Positions 24,394 through 35,600 of a stretch of 64,000 nucleotides of DNA are shown here, one piece after another (within the stretch, counting starts at the first letter, position 1; every line of letters starts with the position of its first letter). The stretch is from Cephalopachus bancanus (lineage: Eukaryota; Chordata; Mammalia; Primates; Tarsiidae). Where the stretch lies: the NCBI GenBank assembly GCA_027257055.1, contig JAPVLO010000322.1, positions 1,984,001 to 2,048,000 on the forward strand. Direction: 5' to 3'. Under the pieces are notes generated by a model, which saw nothing but the letters and a program-made list of their open reading frames with translations, searched no databases and had not been told where the DNA came from. The translations under genes were made by a program, and so were the position numbers.

Positions 24394-25345
24394 AAATATC
24401 AGGAATGGCATTTATTGATCTGTTACAGGATTTACTTTTTGGAATGGGACTATCTGAGGTGAATGAATTTTCACTTTTTGCTTATAAAAATTTTGGTTGG
24501 TATTATTTTGGTAATTTAAATGTAAAAGAATTGTGTCGATCTGAAAATTAGCTCAGAAATAGAGCTAGACTTTTAAAAACGGAGTCAGAGAAGCATACGT
24601 TTGTATGTCATGTTCCCCGCCCTGGGCCCTGACACAGTCACTCAGGTGTCATTGGTAGGTTTATCCCTAGTGGGGATTTGGAGGCATGAGGCTATCAGAG
24701 CCCGATGCCATCAAATATTTAAACCATCCAACTCCCTCCCCTCTCACTCTCCAAGCTGCCTTCACATCATAAATTGACTTTCCGTGCACATTTTCCTAAA
24801 GGAAAGAATGTGCTGGACATGCAATGTGAGCATTCTAGCCAACCTGGCAGTTCCATTTCTCATCATAAATTAATACATTGGTTCTTTGGCTAAGATAGCC
24901 GGATAGGAGCTGAGTTAGTATGATCTACATCCCAACCCCCCAATATATAGGTTCTCTTTAGTTCTGTTGAAGTCAAGTTTACAAGCCAAGATCATGATGA
25001 ATTCACCAAGGTAAATCTTACCCCTGATGCCACTTGGCAGCTGGCCAGTCAGCCTGGCCTGATGACACTTCTGTCTTTTCAAGCACATTTCTTATAGACT
25101 CCTGTGCTTTCTAGCCACATTCATCTCAACCAGCTGTCTCTTTATCTCTCACTGTCTTTTCCTCTATGACTCTCTCTCTAATTATATATATCTTTCTCTT
25201 CCTACTTCACCACTTAACCTTCCATTATCTTTTCTCTCCTTTTTCTTCTGCTTCTCACCTTAATTAACTACGGAGTTGAATAATAATATATGCCAGAGCT
25301 ATGTGCCAAGAACTGTGCTGGGTCACATGTAAAAATTATATTCTT
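23771..25345. other. Intergenic, little recognised
   Basis: Apart from the GT repeat, 23900-24060 looks like an old DNA-element fragment (AAAATGGCTGCAGCAGCTCC). No gene was recognised. Confidence 0.4.
24345..24390. repeat. Microsatellite (GT)n
   Basis: About 23 uninterrupted GT units. Confidence 0.97.
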
Positions 25346-25657
25346 ACTGGTTGCAGTGGCTTACACCTGGAATCCTGGCATTTTGGGAGGCAAAGGCAAG
25401 AGGATTGTCTGAACCCAGGGGTTCAAGACCAGCCTGGACAACTTGGTGAGAACTCGACTCTACAATAAAATTTAAAAAATTAGCTGGGCATGGTGGCATG
25501 CCTGTGGTTCCAGCTACTTGGAAGGTTGAGGTGGAAGGATCACCTGAACCCAGCAAGTTGAGGCAGCAGTGGCCATGAGAGTGCCACTGTACTCCAGCCT
25601 GGGCAACAAAGTGAGACTCTGACTAAAAAAAAAAACTAAAAAACTAAAAAACTAAAA
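25346..25657 (+). mobile_element. Dimeric Alu-type SINE with target-site duplication
   Basis: Full dimer with an (ACTAAAAA)n tail, flanked by AAATTATATTCT repeats. Confidence 0.92.
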
Positions 25658-25991
25658 AAATTATATTCTGACCTCACAATAACTCTGAAAGTTGTTTTTC
25701 TTCCTACTTTACAGAGGAGAAAGTGGAGACTTATAAAGATTAAGTAGATGTGTTTCATAATTTTAAAGATTTTTTTCTCTGCTTATTTTTCAGAGTTAGT
25801 AAATTAAATGTTTTATGTTTCCATTATCTGAGCAAAATACAGTTTAAAAGTTTGTTTATAACTTCCATATAATTTTTGCCTGTGAGTCTATTGTCCCAGA
25901 AAGGAATTCACCTTGGATATATTTATTTCTTTCTGAGGCTGGATAAGGAGAGATAAAATGCATTAAGAAAGAAACAAATTAAAGATGTTCC

Positions 25992-26294
25992 CCCCTTTTT
26001 TGAGTCGGGGTCTCACTCTGTCCCCCAAGCTGAAGTGCAGTGGCACAATCACAACTCACTGCAGCCTCGACCTTCTGGGCTCAGACATTCCTTCAATTTC
26101 AGCATTCCAAGTAGCTGAAACTACAGGCACATGCCACAACACCCAGCTCGTTATTATGATTATGATTATGATTATTATTAAGACAAGTTTTCACTATGTT
26201 GTTTAGGCTGATCTCGAACTCCTCGGCTCAAGCAATCCTCACTTTAGCCTCCCAAAGTGCTAAGGTTACAGGTATGAACCACCATGCCCTGCCT
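25992..26294 (-). mobile_element. Alu-type SINE with target-site duplication
   Basis: Antisense element with an (ATTATG)n linker, flanked by AAAGATGTTCC (25981-25991 and 26295-26305). Confidence 0.9.
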
Positions 26295-26425
26295 AAAGAT
26301 GTTCCTTTGAACAGTAAATCTCCCCACTGCTCTTTATCCCTTTTCTCTGGCACAATCTTAGTCTTCATGTAGAAGATAAACTTCCCAGTGTAGCCCAGCT
26401 GAATGTATTTTCTGCATCTGAGCAA

Positions 26426-26426
26426 A

Positions 26427-26474
<48 letters not shown>
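26426..26474. repeat. Microsatellite (GA)n
   Basis: About 24 GA units with one interruption. Confidence 0.95.
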
Positions 26475-26476
<2 letters not shown>

Positions 26477-28830
26477 AAAATTTTAGTACCTAGATTTATA
26501 ACTTTCAGTTACTTGTAGGTGGAGATTGTTGTAAAGTTGGATCCGCTCCCCCAGACCACCACTTTTTATTGTCTTGGGTATTGAATTAACCTTCTTGCCC
26601 AGACAGGTGTCCTTCCACATTCCTAGAAGCTAGCCATTTTTCTTCAGTAGGGGTCAGAGAGGAGCTAAAGAGATTTTTCTGGGTGGGTTCCAGGCCCCTC
26701 CACTCTTTCTCCAGGAAGTGAAAACTGCTTGGCTCCTGGAGACTCGAATCGCAGGATCTTGGCTACTGGCTGTAGGAATAGGCAGCGACTGCTGGGTGGA
26801 GGATCAGAGCGCGGCAGCCCAAAAGTCCCAGGTCCATCTGAAGAAGGATCCAGACCTTGGTGAGTTCAGCAACACGGACAGAAAGCAGCCCAACGCAGGC
26901 CCGCGGGCTGAGGGTTCAGCACCACGGACAGATGCCCTTTTCTGCCCTACCCCCTGCTCCACCCAGCACCCTGTCGCTATTCCAGGGAGGGACCTGACTA
27001 CGGCCTTTTGTTAACTGGTTTCCAGCACTTAAAAGTTGGGATAAACAGCGGGTTGGTTTCCTCCTAAGGCCCTCCAGTATTTTTTTTACCGAGCAGTCTG
27101 TTCCGCAGCTTCCTGGTAGAGTGAGGTCTGCCTTGGAGCAACTCTTATTAAGATCCGGTTGATTTGCATACATCTGCATTCACTGGGGCTTCTGCGTTCT
27201 GGTTTATTATAAATGAATTGTTAAGAGGAAGAAAGAGAAGGATTATTTCACTCTTTTTCTTCCTCTTCTTTCCCCTATTCCTAGAGCCTCAGTCTGGCAA
27301 TTTCCCACAGATGCCTGCAGATATGTGTGATGGGAGAGGGTGGAAAACAAGACTCCTGACAGCCACGGGTTTGCTGAGGCATCCTCTGTAGCTTTCTCCA
27401 GATAATTTCACCCACCTGGTTTCTGAAAGATGCTTAGGAGGTTCCAAGGAAGTCTGCATTTTGTTTTAGCACATAGGGTCAGGACCTCTGGGCTGAAGTC
27501 CTTGGAGCTTGGGTAAGACGCCATGATTGGTGCCTTAAAAACTGTTAAGGGAATGGGACCCGGTTTTGGAAAGAGCAGTGAGGGGTGGTGGAGTGAGGAC
27601 ACATTTTGAAATGAAAGGAGTCCTGGGTCTCTAAGCAGCTTCTAAAAATACCATCTCCCAGAGCTGGAGAGAGGGGGAGGGGAAAAATCGAGCGTGAGGA
27701 GAATGAAGACGTGGAAAAGGTGGGAGTATAAGAACACTTCTTCAGGTAGACCTGGTTGTAGAGGTCCTACATGCATCCAAGGACCAGACAGATGCCACAC
27801 CCCCTTCTGCTTCCTCAGCGGGTTTCAGTCTCCTGCAGTGTCCAAGTCACAGCCCCTCCTGATGACCTTCCTCTCTACAGGTAAAGGAGGCCACTTCCTC
27901 CCACCTGCTCCTTCTATCGTTACTGTCCTGCAAGAATGTCTGAGCGAGTGTGCATGTGTACACACACACACACACACACACACAAGTGGCACACACACAG
28001 ATATGGCAGCTTATAAATGACCCGTGGTCTATGATGCCAGCAATTCTCCTTATATTCGGTGCTCAAAGAAATATGGACTGTGATTCGCCCAGGAGTCCTC
28101 AGTAGAGCACGGCACCCAGTACAGCATTTCTTGAAGGGGTGAGGAATATATGTAGGCAAACGCACAGACACTAGGACCTACAGGCCAAGTAGTCGCAGGA
28201 CTCACACTCACTGTCAAGGCTTCTCTGACTATAGTAGCCTCCAAAGGGAGAGTGGGGGTGAGTCCCCCAAGAAAAGAGCTCGGAAAAACCACAAGGTGGG
28301 TGGAGCTTTTTCCCCTCAAGTTCAGCCCAGATGGTGGCGCTCAATAGCCACCTCCCTCGTCCTGGAGGGCCCCAACCCTTCCCACCACCAAAGTGTTAAA
28401 CCCTCAGCCTGCACATAAATGACCTTCACTGGATAGAGGTCGTGTTGCACGTTTTCTTGCGGCTTCTTCAGCGCCAGCTGAACTCTGAGAGGGTTGCTCC
28501 GCCTCTCTCGCAGATGCCTTGGATTCCTGGCGGCTGCGCTCCTCACCAGTCCCCTGGGGTGGGCCGAGTAGGGTGATCAAAGAGGGGGACCCAGACTCTG
28601 AGCGGACTCAGACAGGGGTGGTTGTGGGGCGTGCTGCTTGTGTCTTGACAGCAGGAGCGAGAGCCTGAGGAGCCGATCGTTCATGCAAAACCACCACCGC
28701 CCCCATCCCGGTGTCCACATGGTTTCCCAGCATCGGAAGCGGGGAGGGTGGGACCCCATTTCTCACTTTGATCTGCTTTTCCCGAGCAGCTCCCTCCCGG
28801 GTCGGGCTCGGGCCCCTCCTTCCTGCCGCT

Positions 28831-28831
<1 letters not shown>
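26475..28831. other. Upstream flank of EPHA10, single-copy
   Basis: Mostly non-repetitive, moderately GC-rich sequence with a (CA)n at 27959-27984. I cannot point to an exon. Some of it could hold upstream non-coding exons or enhancers, but nothing in the sequence proves that. Confidence 0.45.
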
Positions 28832-28877
<46 letters not shown>

Positions 28878-28891
28878 TGTCTGTCTGTCTG
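28832..28891. repeat. Compound microsatellite (GT)n(CTGT)n
   Basis: About 22 GT units followed by four CTGT units, roughly 620 bases upstream of the EPHA10 start codon. Confidence 0.96.
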
Positions 28892-29169
28892 ATGAGGGCG
28901 GGAAGAGAAAGAGGAGGGATCGAGTCAGGAGCCACCAGGAGCCGCAGACACAAAAAAAGAACAAGGACCGGGAGATAGGAGAGCTCCCAGGGCTTGGGAT
29001 CAGGACATCAAGCTTCAACACCCCCTCCCCGAAAATCCTGGGAACAAGGGAGCTTCCAGACTAGCTCAGAGGCTGCAAGTGTCGCTGCCTTCCTGAGGGT
29101 CGCCTCTCCTTAAGCCAAGCCCACATTGCCTACTTCTCAGGAATAAGGGACTAAGGTTTAGCACTCAGG

Positions 29170-29507
29170 GCCACCGACGCCTGGTCATCCGCCTCTCCAG
29201 AAGCCCCCACCCCCCACCCCAGCGCCCTGCGCTGCCCCACCCCCTTGGTTTGGAGATCTGCGGGACCCCTTCCTTTCCCCCTCCAGTTGGGTGTTCCGCC
29301 CCTGGCCTATGAAACTCCACCTCCCCACCCTCTGCTGGCGAGGATTGGTGGACCTCCCGCGGCGGTGCCTAGTGATTGGCCCCCATGGATGATGGTGACC
29401 GGCGAGACCCCGCCCCCGGCTAGTGCTGAGGTCTGGGGGCACTGCTCAGCGGTGCTAGGCTGGCGCGGCTTGAGCCGCCGCCGCACTGACAGCTCCGTCT
29501 GCGGACC
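29170..29507 (+). promoter_or_regulatory. EPHA10 promoter and 5' UTR region
   Basis: GC-rich flank without a clear TATA box. It has two inverted CCAAT boxes (ATTGG at about 29344 and 29375) and GC boxes such as CCCCGCCCCC near 29407, shortly before the start codon. The transcription start probably lies within the last 100 bases, but cannot be fixed here. Confidence 0.6.
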
Positions 29508-29613
29508 ATGGAGACCGGCGCCGGTCCACACCCGCTGCGCCTATTCGTCTGCCTGATGCCGCTCTGTCTCGCGCTGCTTTTGGGACCCGGGCGGCCCGGG
29601 ACCGCCGAGGAAG
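29508..29613 (+). CDS. EPHA10: EPHA10 exon 1: signal peptide
   Basis: The ATG sits in a strong context (ACCATGG). The 35 residues run [10 protein letters not shown], then a hydrophobic core [14 protein letters not shown], ending PGTAEE, a typical signal peptide. Donor GTGAGA; the exon ends in phase 1. Confidence 0.96.
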
Positions 29614-32600
29614 GTGAGAAGGCTGGTGGCTGTGCTCGGAGCCTGGGATGCCGAAAAATAGGGAGCCGGGGACCGGGGATGTAGGGGGAAGGAGTCACGG
29701 GAGAGACCAGAGTCTGTATTGGGGTTTGAAGCAAGCAGGCAGCGGGCGGCAGAGGACTGGAGAGACAGAGAAAAGGGTAGCTAAGAAATAGGGAAGACAG
29801 CGGCGTTGAGGAGCCTGGGGGCTGGAGACCTGGGAGGCTGGGGAGGAAACAGACCGGGAACCGCGGGAGCCAGAAGCGGCGGTTCCAGGGGCCGGTGAGA
29901 CGGAGAAGCCGAGTGATTGGAGGTGGGAGGTGTGGGGGCGGGGAGATGAGAGACTGGAGGAGACGGGGAGATGCAGAGGTGAGATCGGAGTATGGGGAGA
30001 CGGGATGGAGCCCGAACAGCGGGAATTAGGGGACCACCATGTGGCCAGCAGGAGGTGGAAAGCAGGTCGAGAGGGGCTGGGTCCGGGCGCTGCCCGAGGT
30101 GCTGATCTAGGAACTGTCCGCAGTGCTGAATTCTCAGCGTCGTCTACCCGGCGCGCTCCGCGTTGCTGGGTTTGGGGCTCCCCGCGATTCTAGAGCCCGC
30201 GTCCTGCCTCTGATTCTGCATTTGGAGGAGCTGTACGCTCAGCGGAATCCAGAGGCGTCATATCCAGGTGCAGAATCCTGAGGAGCTGGAATCTGAGGCG
30301 TTGACCACGGGGTTGGTCGGGGCGCTGGATCGCCAATGCCTTCCAATATGCAATTCCGATGTGCTGTGGGTTGTGCAGGAATCGCACGCTGTTGGCAGTC
30401 CTGCCCACTGTCGCTGACGTCTCTGGAGTCAACCTCTTGTAGAAGCCCTCACCTTGGCGGCCCACTCCTTTGCTTAAGCCCCAGATGAGTAATCTTCCAA
30501 GATATCGGGATGGTCTGGCCTCTGTCTCTGGGTTGTGGGCTCTGCTGCCAGAGCTACTCATACCCCCTCCTGGGGATTTATGAAGTGGGAAAAACTTGTC
30601 TCTTTGTATCATTTGCCATATGCTGCACTCCCTCAGCAAATTAACAGTGAATCCACCAATTGATACCACCCTCCTGCTAAACTGACCCTCTGGTATTTCC
30701 ATTCTCCCCTCTCCTTAGTCATCCTCCTGGATTCCAAGGCTTCCCAGGCTGAGCTGGGCTGGACTGCGCTGCCGAGTAATGGGGTAAGTCCGTCCCTCCC
30801 CATCCCAGGGATCCTCTGGTAGTCCAGGACTCAGTCCCTTCTGCTCCCCCTGGTTACAGCAAATCAAAGTACTCCTCAGAGTGTGTGATCTCCAGCAGCC
30901 TGGCTTCAAGCCAGAGTGGCCTATTAGAAAACGTTGAGTCTTCAGTCAGTTAGACAAAAGACAAAACAAAGTGAAAAAGTGAGGAGAGAACTGGCTGTGT
31001 GTAGGAACAGACACCTGGCATTTGGATGCATCTAATGTTGGGCAGTGCTGTGCACACAGTAGATCCTCCAAGCAATGTTGTTGATTGATTGAAAGAACAA
31101 GCAAGACCCGGAGAGGTCTTGAGAACTTGGGGTAGGGTGGGATGATGTGGGGGTGTAACAGAGCTTGGTGGAGTGGAAAGAGCACTAGGTGGAGAATGGG
31201 AAGACTCCAGGCACCAGCCCTAGCTCTAGTCAAGTCACTCTCTCTCAGGAGCCTCAGTTTCCCCATCGATAAAAATAGGACTCATTTGTTTTCAAAGTTT
31301 CTCCTAGAGCTGCATCTTATCATTTCGGGGGTGTAGATGATAGTGGGAGAGGGGGGAGGAAGGCGGGAGAAGGCAAAATGATGGAGGGGGGTTTGCAGCT
31401 TGACTCACTGCTTGGGGTCCACCTCCCGCAAGGCACCTTGGCTCTGAGTCGTACGCCTCTTTACTCTTGTCCTTAGTGGGAGGAGATCAGCGGCGTGGAC
31501 GAACACGACCGTCCTATCCGCACATACCAAGTGTGCAACGTGCTGGAGCCCAACCAGGACAACTGGCTGCAGACCGGTTGGATCAGCCGCGGCCGCGGGC
31601 AGCGCATCTTCGTGGAGCTGCAGTTCACGCTGCGCGACTGCAGCAGCATCCCTGGCGCCGCGGGCACCTGCAAGGAGACCTTCAACGTCTACTACCTGGA
31701 AACGGAGACCGACCTGGGCCGCGGGCGTCCCCGCCTAGGCGGCAGCCGGCCGCGCAAAATTGACACGATCGCGGCTGACGAGAGCTTCACACAGGGCGAC
31801 CTGGGCGAGCGCAAGATGAAGCTCAACACCGAGGTGCGCGAGATCGGGCCGCTCAGCCGCCGGGGCTTCCACCTGGCCTTCCAGGACGTGGGCGCATGCG
31901 TGGCGCTGGTCTCCGTGCGCGTCTACTACAAGCAGTGCCGCGCCACCGTGCGGGGCCTGGCCGCCTTCCCAGCCACCGCGGCCGAGAGCGCGTTCTCGAC
32001 GCTGGTGGAAGTGGCCGGCACGTGCGTGGCGCACTCGGAAGGGGAGCCCGGCAGTCCCCCGCGCATGCACTGCGGCGCCGACGGCGAGTGGCTGGTGCCG
32101 GTGGGCCGCTGCAGCTGTAGTGCGGGATTCCAGGAGCATGGTGACGTCTGTGAAGGTACCCAGCGGGCTGGGGGGTGGGAGGACAGCACTCAGGGGGCAA
32201 CAGGGAGAGAGCGTGCCCTGATGAGAGGCAGCAGGGGGAGTGGGGAAGCCGTGGGCTCCCGAGCTGAGAGTCCTGACCTATTGTGGAGCATCCCGTGGGT
32301 CCAGCCAGGTCCCGTGAGTGAAGTTACAAGATGTGAATCTGACTAGATAAGACGAGGCATCGGGGACCTACATTTCAGGTACTATGATAGGCATGTCACA
32401 CGGGCCTTCTCACTTATTTTCATGGCAATGAAGTAAGTCATCATTACCCTTATTTCACAATGAGGAAACAGAGCCTAAGAGAGATTAATACCTCACTTGC
32501 AAATGGAAATGGGGAGCTGGGATTTGGATCCAGGTTTGCCCAACTCTCAAGTTCTTTCTACTATGTCACACTGCCTCCCCTATGCATAAGAAAGAACTCT

Positions 32601-35600
32601 ACACAGCCCAGGCTTCAGGATAGTGGAACTGGTGGCATTATAGGGAGTGAGCTTCTGGACACTGGCTATATGCATGCCAGACGCTGGCAGGGGGATTCTT
32701 GGGCTGAAGAGAGACTGGAAGGTTGCACTAGTGCTACTAAGATCTTACCTGACTCATCTAGAATCCCTGTGCCGCCTCCATGTTGGGAGTTCTGCTGGAT
32801 TCTTGGGTCCGTGGGGCCACCCAGGAGCAGACCTCTCTTTCTCTCCCCTGTCTGTGGCTTTGGAGACTGAGAATGAGAATGAGGTTATGGATGTGTGCAC
32901 TTAATACAGAAAGATCAAGTAATGCTTTTTCTAAACCAAGTCCTTTTCTGGGAGCCAGGGCAGCAGAAATGAGTCAGACTTAGTCCTAGCTCTTGAGAAG
33001 CTCACAGTCTCGATGGAGAGATGCAAAAATTTAAAAATCACAAGAGTGTGATATATGCTATAACAGGGATACACAGAGTGGTGGGAAGACAGAGAGGAAG
33101 TGACTAAATCGCTCTCGTTTCTTTGTTCAGCCATCCACTCAATATGAATTGAGGGCATGCAAGCTGCATGCATTGAGGGCTTATTACATGTATATAGATG
33201 AATAAATACTACCATCTCTTCCTCAGAGACATTGTGATTTAGTAAAAGACGGAGGCATGGACCTTCCTGAGCTCTCCAGATATAGTTAGGACCCACCTCT
33301 GTGGTCTCCAGCACTCATTGCAAACTGTTTCTATACTTACTCCATGGTGTGCAGTGATCTACTTATGTGTGTTTCCACCACTAGACTAAGACCTCCTTTT
33401 GTGTTTTTAGAGAAAGGGTCTCTCTGTGTTGCCCAGACTTGAGTGCAGTGGCTATTCATAGTTGCTGTCATAGTTCACTACAGCCTTGAACTCCTGGGTT
33501 TGAGCAATTCTTCTGCCTCCGCCTCTTGAGCAGTTGGGACTACAGGCTGCACCCTTGAGCTCAGGCACTGGACCATATTAGTCAGTACCACAACATGGTA
33601 TATGGTAGGCGCTCAGTGGAAATGCATTGAGTGAGCAGACTGGCTACTATAGGGTGTGATACATATCAACAGAGACATAGGAAGCATGGAAAGGACAGCC
33701 CAGTTCCAAGGATGGAGAGAGTGTTCCAGAAAAGGTAAAGTCTTTTTTCAGGCAGCCTAGAACATTCTTAGCTTAGGGATTGTGAGTAGATGCATGGAGG
33801 CAGGAAGAAACAGCATGATTGGGACTAGGTAACTAAGTCATTGTGGTTAGAGCAGAGGGCACATGGGAGTGTGGGGAGAGATGAGGCTGGAGATGGGCAG
33901 GGGGAAATCATGAAAGGCCTTGAATGTTGGGATAAAGAGCTTTGGCTTTATGATTTGGGCCAATGGGTAGGATTTGAAGCAGGGATCTGACATGTTCAGA
34001 TTTGTGTTTTCAAAAAATCATGTGAGTGGCAATTGCAAAGAGAGGATTGAAGAGGGAGGAGTAGAGGCCAGAAGAGGAAGGAAGATGGTGCCATAGTTTA
34101 GGAGAAAGAGCACAAACAGCAGTAGCAGAGATGAGGACAGATGTGGTCAAGAGCTAGCATCCACAGCGCTTGGTGACTGTGTGATAAAAGAGGAGAAAGA
34201 AGCCCCCTTTGATTCATATTCTACTGGGGGAGTGAATGGTCAAAGGGATCATTCACCATGGTACATTATACAGGGCATGGATAGACACATCAAATTTATG
34301 GTGTTCATGGTACATTTCAAGAGGAGGCAGCAAGAGGTGGGCCTGGTGGTCAGCAACACATGGATACTACTTGAAGCTGTGGATGTGTCTAGAACAGACC
34401 AGGGAGAATGTGTAGAGTAAAAAGCAAGAGGGCCAACGGTGAAGACTTAGAACAGTAATATCTAAGGAGAAGTAGAAAATACAGAGTTCGAAAAAAGACT
34501 GTGAGGGAGTGATCAAGGATTGCAGAACTAGGAGAGTGTGACATCATGACAGCCAAGAGAGATGTGAGTGCCCAGGAGGGAATGGTCGACAGTGTTGATA
34601 GGCAGACAGGTAAGCTAAAATTGGAAAATGTCTGCTTGGTGGTCGTGGCCTTGATGAGCACAGTTTTGGCTGAGTAATGGACCAAAAGACCAAGTTACAG
34701 TAGGCTGAAGGATAAAGGAAGTTGAGGAGTTGGAGTCAGGGAATCTAGAAACCTGGATTTGAAGAAGAGGAGTATCTTGAGGAGGACATTGGGTTGGAAG
34801 AGGATTTTTATTGCAGATGGGAGAGACTTGTTTGTATGTTGAAGGGCAAAGAGCCAATGGGGTACCAAGAGGGAGGTTGTGGATGTGATTTGCTTCAGAA
34901 GGAGTCTTTTATTATTGGGCTAGAATTGTGTCTTCTACAGCTAAGCCCACATCTCTCTAAAGGCAAATGGATGGGAAGGAGGGAAGAGAGCTAAGATGTT
35001 CTGTACCCCTTTTTGTTTCTGTTTTTAGCTGCCCTGACTCTTGTCCCATCTCTCTTAGCCACTAGAGAAATTAGTGAAAGAATGGTCTTTTTCCCTCAGG
35101 GGAAAAATAAGGGCATATAACTGATAGCTGTAAATTCTGTGAGACTGCCCTGGAGCAGAGAGACCCAAGCAGATCTGTTCTCTGCGGTTCTATTGGGCAC
35201 AATGGGACTCTGTGATGGGCTGGCATGAGGGGAATTACAGACAGGGAGGCTAATGTGGGCTCATCCTAGGAAGTACTTTCCAGTTGGGCGTGGTGGTTCA
35301 CACTTGTAATCCCAGCACTTTGGGAAGCCGAGGCAGGAGGATGAGCTGAGGAGTTTGAGACCAGTCTAGGCAACACAGTGAGACCTAGTCTCTACAAAAA
35401 AAATTTTTTTTTTTTTGAGTTGGAGTCTCACTCTGTCGCCCAGACTGGAGTGCAGTGGCTGCTCCCGGCCACCGCAGCCTTGACCTGCTGGGCTCTGGTG
35501 ATCCTTCCGACTCAGCCTTCCAAGTAGCTGGAACTACAGGCACGCACTACCACGCCCGGCTAATTTTTGATTTATTGTAGAGACGAGGTCTCGCCAAGTT

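Noticed and set aside
26718..27014. A 98-residue open frame upstream of EPHA10
   Set aside because: No similarity recognised, no splice or promoter context; length is expected by chance.
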